From an uncultured Eubacteriales bacterium (GTDB taxonomy: Bacteria > Bacillota > Clostridia > TANB77 > CAG-508), in contig CAOJUE010000012.1 in NCBI GenBank assembly GCA_948443845.1, forward strand, positions 1 to 56,820: a DNA stretch of 56,820 nucleotides. The letters are read 5' to 3'. Below the pieces are notes generated by a model that ran no database searches, had not been told where the DNA came from, and saw only the letters and a program-made list of their open reading frames with translations. Positions 47,551-56,820 of the stretch are shown here, piece after piece. Each line of letters begins with the position of its first letter. The stretch's first letter is position 1. A program made the position numbers and the translations under genes.

Positions 47551-48795
47551 TTACAAAATGTTTTGGATTGCTTTTAAAACACCTAATTTTCCGTATTCGT
47601 AGGTTAAACCGCCTTGTTGAAAGGCAACATAAGGGCTTCTGATTGGCGCATCACAAGATAATTCAATTGATGAACCCATGGTAAAGGCTCCTGCTGCCAT
47701 AATTACTTTATCTGTGTAACCTGGCATATCCCAAGGCATTGGAACAGAATTTGAATCAATGGCAGAACCACTTTGAATACCTTGACAATATTTTATCAGT
47801 TTTTCTTCATTGCCAAATTCAATAGTTTGTACAATATCAGCCCTTTTTTCATTAAATCTTGGCTGAACTTGGTAACCCAATTTTTCTAACAGATAACTTG
47901 TAAAAATCGCTGTTTTTAAACTGCTAGAAACAACGTGTGGTGCCATATATAGCCCTTGTAAAATGCTTTTGTTGATGCCTAAGGTTGGACCAACTTCTTT
48001 GCCTTGTCCTGGCGAAGTAAGCCTTTCTGCTGCAAGTCCTACCAAGTCTTTCCTGCCAGCAATGTAGGCTCCATTTGGTGCTAAACCTCCACCCAAATTT
48101 TTAATCAAAGATCCAACCATAATATCTGCCCCTATTTCCGTTGGCTCTTTTTCTTGAACAAATTCTCCATAGCAATTATCAACCATAATAATCACTTCTT
48201 GGTTGACTTTGCGAATTTCTTGAATCACTTTTTCCATTTTTTCAACACTTAAACTGTGGCGCAAAGCATATCCGCGAGAACGCTGAATTTCAATTAATTT
48301 GATATCTTTTTTTGACACTCTTTCGACAATTGCTGGAATATCAAAATCATTGTCCACCAAATCAATTTGTTCGTAATTTATTTTGTATGCCTTCAAGGAA
48401 CTTGGATTTTCCTGGATTCCAATAATGGAATCCAATGTGTCATATGGTTTTCCACAAATGCTAAGCATCGTGTCTCCAGGACGTAAGCACGCAAAAAGCG
48501 CGACTGTAATGGCATGGGTTCCAGAAATAAATTGCGTTCGCACAAGGCTATCTTCCGCACCTAAAACATCGGCAAAGACTTTCTCAATCGTATCTCGTCC
48601 GATGTCATCATAGCCATAACCTGTGGTTTGACCAAAATGAACTTCGGCAATTCGATGTTTTTGAAACGCCTGCAAAACCTTTAAACTATTTTTCGTACAA
48701 GCCAAATCGATTTTGGCAAACTCATCTTTTAAATTTTCTTCTGCTTCATTAGCTAAATTTTCTAATTCTTCACTTATTCCAAATTGTTTGTACAT
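47551..48795 (-). CDS. Methionine gamma-lyase-like / aluminium-resistance family PLP protein
   Basis: 414 residues. Fold-type I: FISGTHAITVALFACLRPGD, VDNCYGEFVQ, PLP Lys in GSLIKNLGGGLAPNGAYIAG, SCDAPIRSPYVAFQQGG near the end. The YnbB-type family is annotated as methionine gamma-lyase-like; physiological substrate unproven. It starts 3 bases after the WG-repeat gene. Confidence 0.9.
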   Translation of the reverse strand: MYKQFGISEELENLANEAEENLKDEFAKIDLACTKNSLKVLQAFQKHRIAEVHFGQTTGYGYDDIGRDTIEKVFADVLGAEDSLVRTQFISGTHAITVALFACLRPGDTMLSICGKPYDTLDSIIGIQENPSSLKAYKINYEQIDLVDNDFDIPAIVERVSKKDIKLIEIQRSRGYALRHSLSVEKMEKVIQEIRKVNQEVIIMVDNCYGEFVQEKEPTEIGADIMVGSLIKNLGGGLAPNGAYIAGRKDLVGLAAERLTSPGQGKEVGPTLGINKSILQGLYMAPHVVSSSLKTAIFTSYLLEKLGYQVQPRFNEKRADIVQTIEFGNEEKLIKYCQGIQSGSAIDSNSVPMPWDMPGYTDKVIMAAGAFTMGSSIELSCDAPIRSPYVAFQQGGLTYEYGKLGVLKAIQNIL

Positions 48796-48798
48796 TTT

Positions 48799-50574
48799 TT
48801 ACACCTCTTCACAATAAACAATCTCCGATTGAATCAAACGATATTTTCCAATAAATTGTGGAAAATAATATGTATCCAACTCATACGTTGGCTCAACAAT
48901 TACCTTTCCTGTTTCATCAATCACGCCCCATTTTCCGTCTTTCTTGACACCTGCAAAACCGTACTCATTCAATTCTGTGGCAATATCGTATTCGCATTTC
49001 ACAACCAAGTTGCCATTTTCAGCACAAAGTCCCCATTTTCCATCTTTTTGAATGGTATGTAATTTCTTGTTCGGATACACTTCGGTATTTTCCACCACTT
49101 CACCTTTGGAATTAATATATTTCATATCGCTTTCCGAATACACAATCGAATATTCTTCGTTAATATGTTCCACAATTCCGTCTTTCATCGTTACCGTCTT
49201 TTTCAAATCCTGAGAATAAATATCCACCAAATTGTTCATTCCGTCAATTGCTTGCAAAGATTTGGTTTTATCAATCAACAAAATAAAATCGTATTGGGGA
49301 TTGATTTCCATTTCACCCGTAATCGCATTAATCACGCCCACTTTTTCGGTATGGTCTGTGACAATAAAATAATGGTCAAAAGCATACGAAACTTGGACAT
49401 ATTTCTCATCAATTTTGATATCCTTGCTGATAATACTGTGGTTGCCTTGTTCGTCTTCTGCAATAAAATAGGCTGGATTTTCGGTTTCAATCATTTTCGT
49501 ATACGAATTCGTATTAATCAAATTTCCATTAATATCAAATAACTTGGTTTCTTCATCTTGCTTAACCGAAATATAGTTTCCTGCAATCGAATAACTACTA
49601 TATTCTGGCTTCAAAATCACTTTGCCATTCAAACGATAAAACCCATATTTTCCATTTTTATTCACAATAAAAACCTTGGAAAGCGCCGAATAATTGATAT
49701 TTTGAAAATTCAAATCAATCATTTTCTTTTTATTCTTAAAAACGCCCTTTTTTCCCTTTTGCATCGCAATTAAATAAGCATTTTCATCTTCGTATTCTAA
49801 CGCCCTTTCGACCGCTTCATACTTCGTATCTAACACCATTTTTCCTTTATAATCAATGTATCCAAAGTGCATACCATCACTTAACTTTTTCGCCACAATA
49901 TAGCCCGTTTTCTCATACGAACCTTGATTAGAACAATAACCATCTGCCGAAATTTGGTCATATTTTACATCAATCACAACATTTCCTTGAGAATCCAAAA
50001 CACCGTATTGTTCATCTTTTTTAACAAGAACTCTTCCTGGTCGATAATCTAAACCAGAAATTTCACTATAAATCGCCTCTGTTATGATATTTCCATTCAA
50101 ATCAACCAAACCATACATCTCGCCTTTTTGGTAACGCAAAACTTCCTTTTCCGTCTCGCCAAGATCCTGTGAAGATTTTATCGCTTCCACTTTCTCAAAT
50201 CCTAAAAAAATCGGCTCACCTTTTTGATTTCGTACATTAGACTTTTCTTCCTCATACACGATAAACACGTCCTTTGCTGGATTTGGGATATCAATACTTG
50301 TATATTTTGGCTCTAAAATTTGTGCTCCTTTTTTATCAATCACACCAATTCCATTTTCTGTGCTTAAAATAAAATATTCATACGAAATATCGCCATCAAA
50401 ATCGGCTAACTGCACAGGTTTATGATTTTTTATTTTCAAAATCCCCATAACCACAGCCACTAAAACAAGAGCAACTATTAGCATACTTCCAACCATTTTT
50501 AAGGCTTTTGAATTCTCAAAAAACTCACTACTTCTCTCTCTATTTCTCACAATTCGATTATTTCTACCACTCAA
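48799..50574 (-). CDS. Membrane-anchored WG-repeat protein
   Basis: 591 residues. N-terminal cytoplasmic tail, one helix (28-47), then about ten WG repeats of the form GxYGLVDLNGNIIxxxxY and KWGVIDETGKVIVEPTY. WG repeats form a beta-propeller-like outside domain; binding partner unknown. No CGG in 591 codons. Confidence 0.88.
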   Translation of the reverse strand: MSGRNNRIVRNRERSSEFFENSKALKMVGSMLIVALVLVAVVMGILKIKNHKPVQLADFDGDISYEYFILSTENGIGVIDKKGAQILEPKYTSIDIPNPAKDVFIVYEEEKSNVRNQKGEPIFLGFEKVEAIKSSQDLGETEKEVLRYQKGEMYGLVDLNGNIITEAIYSEISGLDYRPGRVLVKKDEQYGVLDSQGNVVIDVKYDQISADGYCSNQGSYEKTGYIVAKKLSDGMHFGYIDYKGKMVLDTKYEAVERALEYEDENAYLIAMQKGKKGVFKNKKKMIDLNFQNINYSALSKVFIVNKNGKYGFYRLNGKVILKPEYSSYSIAGNYISVKQDEETKLFDINGNLINTNSYTKMIETENPAYFIAEDEQGNHSIISKDIKIDEKYVQVSYAFDHYFIVTDHTEKVGVINAITGEMEINPQYDFILLIDKTKSLQAIDGMNNLVDIYSQDLKKTVTMKDGIVEHINEEYSIVYSESDMKYINSKGEVVENTEVYPNKKLHTIQKDGKWGLCAENGNLVVKCEYDIATELNEYGFAGVKKDGKWGVIDETGKVIVEPTYELDTYYFPQFIGKYRLIQSEIVYCEEV

Positions 50575-50608
50575 ACTCTTTCATCTCCTATGACTTATAT
50601 TGGAAATA

Positions 50609-50628
50609 GGCAGGGATAGAACCCTGCC
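50609..50628. repeat. Intergenic hairpin between ppaC and the WG-repeat gene
   Basis: GGCAGGG-ATAGAA-CCCTGCC perfect stem. Resembles the neighbouring dispersed hairpins but lacks the CCCCTA tail. Confidence 0.5.
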
Positions 50629-50638
50629 ATTATGTTAT

Positions 50639-51556
50639 TTATGCATTTTCTGTTAAAACTGGCACCACTTGCTTTTTACGCGACACAACACCTTTTAAAA
50701 GTGCTGTGTTATTTTCCAAAGTTACACCATACGTTTTTTCCACCAAATCAGCTCTTTTTCCTAGAGCAATTGCTTGAGAATTGCTGTTTACAATATCGGT
50801 AATCAGCAACATAAATAAATCCAAGCCTTTTTCAGAAATCGTCTTTTGCATTCCTGCTTCTAACTCTGCTTTCATTTTCATCACATCATCAATCGACGCC
50901 GTGTTGACTTGCGCAATAATCGATTTAACGCTTTTTAAATCAATTTCTTTGGCATCTAAATTTAAAATTTCTTCGATGGAAAATTCACTCAAATCGGTTC
51001 CTGCTTTTAGCATTTCTAAACCATATGTATTGCAATCAATTTCAGCAATTTTCGCTAATTTATTGGCAATTGCTATGTCTTCTTTGGTGCAAGTTGGCGA
51101 CTTAAATAATAATGTATCTGAAATAATGGCAGATAGCATTAATGTTGCAATTTTTTTGTCAATTTCTACACCGTTTTCTTGGTATAATTTGTATAAAATC
51201 GTTTCTGTACAACCAACTGGCTCTGCTCGATAGTATAAAGGATAAGCTGTATTTAAGGCAACTTTGTGATGGTCTACGATTTTTAAAATTGTGCAATTGT
51301 CTAAATTATCAATGGATTCTTTATTGCTCGCATGGTCAACTAGCATGACTTCTTGTCCATCTTCCACATTTTCAAGTAGGCGTGGCGCCTCGATTCCTAA
51401 ATAATTTAAAACATATTCTGTTTCTTTGTTGATTTTTCCTAGTCTGCAGGCTTCTGCATCTTTTCCTAACGCTTTTTCTAAATTGGCTAAAACGATACTG
51501 GATGTAATTGAATCTGTATCTGGATTTTTGTGTCCGAATATTAATATTTTTCCCAT
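50639..51556 (-). CDS. ppaC: Manganese-dependent inorganic pyrophosphatase
   Basis: 305 residues, DHH family. Metal motifs GHKNPDTDSI, VDHASNKES and IVDHHKVAL; C-terminal DHHA2 with the closing SRKKQVVPVL. It hydrolyses pyrophosphate in the cytoplasm. Confidence 0.95.
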   Translation of the reverse strand: MGKILIFGHKNPDTDSITSSIVLANLEKALGKDAEACRLGKINKETEYVLNYLGIEAPRLLENVEDGQEVMLVDHASNKESIDNLDNCTILKIVDHHKVALNTAYPLYYRAEPVGCTETILYKLYQENGVEIDKKIATLMLSAIISDTLLFKSPTCTKEDIAIANKLAKIAEIDCNTYGLEMLKAGTDLSEFSIEEILNLDAKEIDLKSVKSIIAQVNTASIDDVMKMKAELEAGMQKTISEKGLDLFMLLITDIVNSNSQAIALGKRADLVEKTYGVTLENNTALLKGVVSRKKQVVPVLTENA

Positions 51557-51596
51557 TTCTTGGTTCCTCCTATTATTTTGGTTTTTGTTTATTTGT

Positions 51597-51620
51597 GGGC
51601 ACGGTGCCTCGTGCCCCTAC
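51597..51620. repeat. Dispersed hairpin repeat, copy with GCCTC loop
   Basis: GGGCACG/CGTGCCC stem followed by CTAC, after the zinc-ribbon gene. Confidence 0.6.
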
Positions 51621-51621
51621 A

Positions 51622-52098
51622 TTAATCGTCTTGGTTGGTATTTTCGTCGTTTGATACGTCTTTGATTTCGGTTACTTCAGCATCTTTAGCTTCTTGTGGT
51701 TGTTCTTGTACTTCGACCTTAACCTCTACTTCTGTTTTGGGTTGCTGTTTTCCACATTTTGAGCAAAAATCGTCTTTTTGACTAATTTCTGCTCCACATT
51801 CTACGCACTTTTTCACTTCTTTTAATGCCAAAATTTCCGTTTCTAATTTGGAAATTTCATCAAATTGTTTTGAAATTTCTTCGCATTTGGTGATAATTTC
51901 ATCTTTTCCTTCTTCTGTGTTGGTTTTATATTGATTGTAAACATGTCGACCAATTTCTTCGTATAAATCTGTTATTTTGTTTTTGGCGTCATTCATTTTT
52001 CCTTTTAATTTCATTTCTCCTGAAAATTTTGCTGTTTTCTCCTTGGTCACTTGATACGTTTCACTTGCTTTTTTTCCTAATTTGTTAAAAAAATCCAT
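51622..52098 (-). CDS. Zinc-ribbon protein with coiled-coil N-terminus (158 aa)
   Basis: Residues 1-75 are helical and charged, the centre has CVECGAEISQ and CSKCGKQQ (zinc ribbon, about residues 97-121), and the tail is acidic. Function unknown; common in Clostridia. Confidence 0.8.
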   Translation of the reverse strand: MDFFNKLGKKASETYQVTKEKTAKFSGEMKLKGKMNDAKNKITDLYEEIGRHVYNQYKTNTEEGKDEIITKCEEISKQFDEISKLETEILALKEVKKCVECGAEISQKDDFCSKCGKQQPKTEVEVKVEVQEQPQEAKDAEVTEIKDVSNDENTNQDD

Positions 52099-52145
52099 TT
52101 TTTATCCTCCTTAAAATTTATTTTCTATATTTTTTATTTCATAAA

Positions 52146-52171
52146 GGGCAGATGTGGGCATCTGCCCCTAC
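52146..52171. repeat. Dispersed hairpin repeat, copy after gpsA
   Basis: GGGCAGAT/ATCTGCCC stem with GTGGGC loop and CTAC tail. Confidence 0.65.
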
Positions 52172-52175
52172 GGGT

Positions 52176-53160
52176 TTATTCTGCTTTTAATTCTCTTGTC
52201 ATCAAAATATTGACGGCTTCTTTTGGGGCTAGCCCATGATATAACACATTGTAAACCGTTTCAACAATTGGCATTTCGATGTTATGTTTTTTTGCCAATT
52301 GGTAGGCAGAATCGATGTTATCCATGCTTTCAATCGTCATGCCAATTTCTTGTTTTGCCTGTTCAACTGTGTAACCTTTGGCAATTAAATAGCCTGCCTT
52401 TCGATTTCGGCTATGCTGACTTCCACAAGTTACGATTAAATCGCCAAGTCCTGTCAAACCATAGAATGTTTTCGAATCTCCTCCCATCGCAACTCCCAAT
52501 CTTGTGATTTCGACCAATCCTCTTGTTGCCAACATCGCAAATGTATTATCTCCAAAATCCAAAGCATTGGCTGCACCAGCACAAAAGGCAATAATATTTT
52601 TCAGTGCTCCACCGAAGTTCCACACCTCTTACGTCCTTTGTATGATAAATCCTTAAACGATTGCTTTTAAACACTTCCGACGTTTTCTCAATGACTTCAT
52701 CACTTTTCGAAGCCACAACCAATGCAGTTGGAATTCCAATTGCCACTTCTTCTGCATGACTTGGACCAGATAAAATTCCATATTTCACATTTGGCAATTC
52801 TTCTTCCATTACTTCATCCAACGTCAAATTCGTTCCTGGCTCAAATCCCTTCGAACACATCAATAAAATTTGATTAGACTGAATGAAATCCTTATAGCCT
52901 TTTATCGTATTTCTCACAAATTTCGATGGCGTTACATGCAAAATCATTTCGGCATCTTGAATCGCTTCTTCGTAACTGCCAGTACAAAAAATCCCTTCTG
53001 GCAACTCAATATTGGGCAAAAAAATACACTTTCTTTCCTGATTGATTTTATTTTTTTCATTTTCATCAAATGACCATACTTTAATAGTATTTCCTCGGTT
53101 TGCCAAATATATACTAAGCGCAATTCCCCAACTTCCGCTTCCGATTACTGAAATATTCAT
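52176..53160 (-). CDS. gpsA: Glycerol-3-phosphate dehydrogenase (NAD(P)+), read through one CGG shift
   Basis: 327 residues after repair. NAD site VIGSGSWGIALSIYLANRG, then GILSGPSHAEEVAIG; skipping base 52614 gives DVRGVEL-GGALKNIIAFCAG, the signature with the substrate Lys; then GDNTFAML and LTGLGDLIVTC. It makes sn-glycerol-3-phosphate for phospholipids, feeding PlsY encoded 4 bases upstream (ATGA overlap). Both genes of this essential pair contain a CGG shift. Confidence 0.94.
52612..52614 (-). other. In-frame CGG, +1 shift site in gpsA
   Basis: P-site CTT, then CGG T. Skipping C gives the invariant GGAxKN; read as Arg, the frame stops after about 20 unrelated residues. Confidence 0.94.
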
Positions 53161-53793
53161 TTGTTTTCTCCTTCTTTTTTCTTAAAACTCAATTTATTTT
53201 CCGTTCCATTCAAAATTCGTTTCACATTTGTTCGATGATTAAATAGAATAAATAGTGCCATAATGATGCCAAAAATCAAATAATTTCCATCAACTAAATA
53301 ATGTTCGTGAATAAATATCGTCAAAATCGGAAACAAAACTGTCGCTGAAATCGAACCTAAGGAAACCATTCTTGTAACTACCATCAAAGAAAGTGCAAAA
53401 ATCAAGCAAATTAAGCCAATTTCCCAGTTTAACAATAACAAAATTCCCAAACTTGTCGCAATTCCTTTTCCTCCACGAAATCCAAAAAACACGGGAAATG
53501 TGTGTCCCACAACAACTCCAATTGCTGCCACTTGCACTAATATGGCTGGATCACACTTAGCAAATTTTCCGCACCAAATAGGCAATTAAAATCGCGACAA
53601 CACCTTTTAAAATATCAGCCAATAAAGTAAGCAAAGCTGCTTTTTTTCCCACGGTTCTTAAAACATTCGTGGTTCCGCCATTTCCGCTGCCTTTTTCTCT
53701 GACATCAAAGCCTGCCATTTTTTTGCTAATTAAAACCGAAAAATTGACACTTCCTATCAAATACGCAATAATTGCTATGATTACAATTTCCAT
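53157..53793 (-). CDS. plsY: Acyl-phosphate:glycerol-3-phosphate acyltransferase, read through one CGG shift
   Basis: 211 residues, five membrane helices. Motif 1 GSGNGGTTNVLRTVG, then skipping base 53571 gives AYLV-GKFAKCDPAIL, then motif 2 VVVGHTFPVFFGFRGGKGIATS and RMVSLGS. It makes lysophosphatidate from GpsA's product. Confidence 0.93.
53569..53571 (-). other. In-frame CGG, +1 shift site in plsY
   Basis: P-site GTG, then CGG A; frame 0 stops at TAA three codons later, so nothing C-terminal would be made without a shift. Confidence 0.9.
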
Positions 53794-54148
53794 CTTTTCT
53801 CCCTTTACCTATTAATTTTATTTTTTTTACTATATCACATTCTTTTGAAAGTTTCAACTTTTTATAGATAAAATTCTAAAATTTCTAATCTCCCCCCAAA
53901 TGGCTCTAAAATCAATTTTAAGAAGTTTTTCGTTTGAGTAACGATTTATGTCTACCTCGTTCAAAAAAGTCGTTTCCTACCCATTTTAATGCCTTGTTTT
54001 GAAAAGTCATTTTCCTGATACCTTGCCATTTTATGCCTCTAAAACGTACAAAATGATACTTTTTTACGTTTTATCTAAATGATTAATGATTTTTCTCTAT
54101 TTTTAAAAATTCGTCTCTTAAAATCAATTTGATACCTTCTAAAAATTC
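53794..54148. other. 355-base gap between rnr and plsY
   Basis: AT-rich. I see no gene with a ribosome site. It contains imperfectly repeated AAATTGATTTTA and AAGGTATCA words. tmRNA features were looked for, since ssrA often neighbours rnr, and not found. Confidence 0.5.
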
Positions 54149-56135
54149 TCAAATCTCAATTTCTGACATTTCCTCTTCTACTAACGCAAAACGAACACTT
54201 CGTAAAGCTTTACTTGCCTCAATTACACGAATCATAACCTTATCTCCAATTTTGAAAACACGATTTGTATGTTCACCAATTAATTGTTTTCGCTCCTCAT
54301 CATAAATATAATATTCAGCCCCCATATTTTCAAAGCGAATCAAGCCTTCGACGGTATTTTCCAATTCCGCAAACATACCAAATGACGTAATAGAAGATAC
54401 AATTGCCTCATATTCTTCCCCGATTTTGTCTTCCATAAATTCAGCTTTTTTGATACTTTCTGCTTCTCTTTCCGCTTTTGTGGCAATCACTTCACGTTCA
54501 GATGACATTTTGGCGTACTTTTCGCTATCGCCTTCGAACTCCATTTTTAATTCGTCATTTGCTTCCCAATATTCTGAAATCATTCTATGAATAAATAAAT
54601 CGGGATATCTTCGAATCGGAGAAGTAAAATGGCAATAAAATTTGCTGGCAATGCCAAAATGTCCTTTGTTTTCATGCTCGTACCTTGCCAATTTCAAGGT
54701 TCTCAAAATCAAATTGGAAACGACTTTTTCTTCTGGTTTGCCGTTTTACTTCTTCCAAAACTTTCGCAAATTCCGTTGGATGAACCTTATCTTGATTGAT
54801 ATGAATTTTATACCCAAAATTCCACAAAAATTTATTTAGTTCTTTCACTTTGTCCAAATCTGGATCTTCGTGAACACGATAAATAAATGGAACATTCATC
54901 CAATAAAACTTTTCAGCAACGGTTTCATTGGCAGTTAGCATAAATTGTTCGATGATTTCATTGGCAAATGTTGTCTCATATTTTTTCACATCAATACATT
55001 TTCCATTTTCGTCCAAAACAATTTTGCTTTCTGGAATATCCAAATTCAAATAGCCAGCCTTCACACGCCTATTCTTCAAGACATGCGCCAGTTCTTCCAT
55101 TAATTTGAAATCCAGAATGTATTTTTCGTATTTTCGACAAATTTCTTCATCGGAATTCGTAATAATTTTGTTAACATCCGTATAACTCATTCGCTCTGTT
55201 ACACGAATCACTGATGCATAGACATCTGAGGCAACCACTTTTCCATTGGAATCAATTTCCATTAAACATGAAAGTGCTAAACGGTCTTGCCCAGCATTTA
55301 AACTGCAAATTCCATTGGAAAGTTCAATCGGAAGCATGGGAATCACGCGGTCAAACATGTAAACGCTGGTTCCACGGAAAATGGCTTCTCGGTCCAAATT
55401 CGAACCTTTTTTGACATAATGGCTGACATCTGCAATGTGCACGTCTAATAAATAGTGTCCATTGTCTGCTTTGCCGACCCAAACGGCGTCGTCTAAATCT
55501 TTGGCATCTTCGCCGTCGATTGTGAAAATATGCATGTTTTCCTTATTTCGCAAATCAATTCTCTTTTTCTCGTGATTAATTTTCAAATCGTCTTCCGTAA
55601 TTTGCTGTGAAATTGACCTGGCTTCCTTCAAAACACTTTCTGGAAACTCGTTTGGCAAGTCGAATTCTTTGATAACCGATAACATATCAATTCCTGCTTG
55701 ATTGCTATTCCCCAAAATTTCTTCAATTTCACCTTCTGCGTTTTTGCCTTTTTCGGGATATTTTGTGATTTTGACAACAACTTTGTCGTTATTTTTGGCT
55801 TTTTTGCAGTGATTTTTTGAAATGAAAATATCGGTACCCAATTTTTTGTCGTCTGGCACGACGAAGCCAAAATTTCGGTTTTTTTGGAATGTACCGACAA
55901 CGGTTTCTTTGTCGCGTTTCAAAACTTTGACGATTTTGGCTTCCGCTCTTTTTTCGCCCGCTTTTTCGGTTAGCATTTTAATTTCGACCGTGTCGCCGTT
56001 TAGGGCGTTTCCTACAAATTGGGAAGGAATGAAGATATCTTCTTTTGCCTTGTTCTCGAATTCAACAAAGCCAAAACCTTTTTGGTTGGCTCTGAAAATT
56101 CCTGTGATTGTTTCGGTTTTTTTCTTTTTACTCAT
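54149..56135 (-). CDS. rnr: Ribonuclease R, read through one CGG shift
   Basis: 661 residues. Two cold-shock domains (about 8-75, 80-150), the RNB nuclease from about residue 190 (IDGEDAKDLDDAVWV with the metal Asps; RGTSVYMFDRVIPMLP), and a C-terminal S1 domain (about 570-650). Skipping base 54743 gives EEVK-GKPEEKVVSNLILR then TLKLARYEHENKGHFGI, the family sequence. RNase R degrades structured and non-stop mRNA with tmRNA. Confidence 0.94.
54741..54743 (-). other. In-frame CGG, +1 shift site in rnr
   Basis: P-site AAA, then CGG C, giving Gly465 of VKGKPEE; frame 0 continues about 26 wrong residues then stops. Confidence 0.93.
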
Positions 56136-56151
56136 GTTTCTCCTTTAAATT

Positions 56152-56175
56152 GGGCAGGCAAAACCATGCCCCTAC
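56152..56175. repeat. Dispersed hairpin repeat, copy before rnr
   Basis: GGGCA..TGCCC with CTAC tail between rnr and the upstream terminator. Confidence 0.55.
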
Positions 56176-56249
56176 TATTTTGTTTAATATATCATATTTC
56201 ATGCAGCATTTCAAGAGAAATAAAGTTAAGAAATTAATTTAAAGTAAAA

Positions 56250-56281
56250 AAGAGCAAACCAATTATTGACCTGCTCTTTTC
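56250..56281 (-). terminator. Terminator of the 127-residue gene
   Basis: AAAAGAGCA / TGCTCTTTTTT stem with a 15-base loop. Confidence 0.75.
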
Positions 56282-56285
56282 ATTC

Positions 56286-56669
56286 TTACCTATCCATACA
56301 TTTCTTCCTTAATTCCCAGAAAAACCATTCTACACATTCTTCCACCGGCAAAAACCACATTACTTTTGTACAACCATCTATTTCAAAATAGAAATGTAAC
56401 TTTTCTAAAACTCTTGTGGTTTCTTCATACGCATAATCGCCACTTTCAGCCGTGCCACGAATAACGACTTCTGTCTCATTTTTCTGAATGGCTTTCTTAA
56501 TAGCAATCATATCATTCAAAACAATCCAATACTTTTTTAAGTTCGTCTCATAATGTTTGAAACTTTTTACCTTGGGATTTTGCTGTCGATTGATTGTCCT
56601 TCGGTAAAACTTGATGTTTTGATTAAAAACCCTTACTGCGTTATCAATTTGGGTTGGTTTCATGCACAT
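56286..56669 (-). CDS. Unknown protein (127 aa)
   Basis: Not recognised. Basic N-terminal half (AVRVFNQNIKFYRRTINRQQ), middle KYWIVLNDMIAIKKAIQ, and a Trp-rich C-terminus EECVEWFFWELRKK. No signal peptide. Similar overall to ArpU-type phage regulators in length only; I assign no function. Confidence 0.6.
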   Translation of the reverse strand: MCMKPTQIDNAVRVFNQNIKFYRRTINRQQNPKVKSFKHYETNLKKYWIVLNDMIAIKKAIQKNETEVVIRGTAESGDYAYEETTRVLEKLHFYFEIDGCTKVMWFLPVEECVEWFFWELRKKCMDR

Positions 56670-56820
56670 TCTCCTCTCTTAATTAGACTTAAAAAAGATT
56701 TTTCTATAACCTTGTTTCAACATTATATTACATTTAAATAAAATTGTCAAGTTTTTACAAAAAAACCTGTAATTAATTTATGATAAAATCACCCTATAAG
56801 AATATCTCATGAAAAGTTCA

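Noticed and set aside
53900..54100. Small ORFs of 22-30 codons between rnr and plsY
   Set aside because: No ribosome site and no recognisable sequence.
53794..54148. tmRNA gene next to rnr
   Set aside because: No tRNA-like ends or tag reading frame visible.

Overview
A low-GC Bacillota segment, most likely from an uncultured Clostridia lineage. Supporting signs are SigH, SepF, DivIVA, FtsEX with EnvC-like M23 peptidases, a Bce-type ABC module, rubredoxin/FprA/desulfoferrodoxin anaerobe genes, the sepF/hlyD/miaA/mutL order, and strong AGGAGG ribosome sites. Almost every gene is on the minus strand; only two 58-codon genes near 1.5-1.9 kb are on the plus strand.

Main result: thirteen genes are broken as plain ORFs, and each is repaired by skipping exactly one base. 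The skipped base is always the C of an in-frame CGG codon, so reading resumes at GGN (Gly). There are 15 such sites: iscS, a YPxDxxYNV-type gene (two), Fe-ADH, NUDIX, ftsK, hlyD-like, a VTT-domain gene, a cofE-like gene, an M23 gene (two), ftsE, gpsA, plsY and rnr. Several are normally essential, and the repaired residue is often an invariant Gly (FtsE P-loop, GpsA GGAxKN, NUDIX GGHADG). In a hand scan of the other minus-strand genes I found no sense CGG, although off-frame CGG triplets are common (about 200). The exceptions are two terD genes of foreign appearance (7 CGG) and one plus-strand small gene (1 CGG). I infer that CGG is not read as Arg here but drives +1 frameshifting, or that CGGN is read as a four-base Gly codon.

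Layout: 0.1-1.3 kb cysteine desulfurase; 1.4-1.95 kb plus-strand small membrane proteins; 2-3.7 kb yebC and a DUF4160 pair; 3.7-5.1 kb terD pair; 5.1-12.5 kb redox and housecleaning genes (ArsC/Spx-like, superoxide reductase, Fe-ADH, NUDIX, HAM1-like, hydrolase, MBL, HAD, FprA, rubredoxin); 12.6-12.96 kb a probable structured ncRNA; 13-18 kb VOC, AraC, tRNA-Thr, sigH, beta-CASP nuclease; 18-28.5 kb ftsK, rsmD, divIVA, sepF, hlyD-like, miaA, mutL; 28.6-36.4 kb membrane proteins, VanY-type peptidase, cofE-like gene, two-component system, ECF sigma pair; 36.4-41.3 kb Bce-type transporter and two-component system; 41.3-46.7 kb ftsE-ftsX-M23-M23-ctp division/peptidoglycan operon; 46.8-56.7 kb YgjP-like, methionine-gamma-lyase-like, WG-repeat, ppaC, zinc ribbon, gpsA, plsY, rnr.

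Regulation visible in sequence: BceR-type TNACA-N4-TGTAA palindromes before bceA and before a CmpB-family permease, suggesting one regulon; a shared direct-repeat operator before the 35.3-kb response regulator and the cofE-like gene; several consensus SigA promoters; and a small dispersed hairpin repeat ending in CCCCTA.
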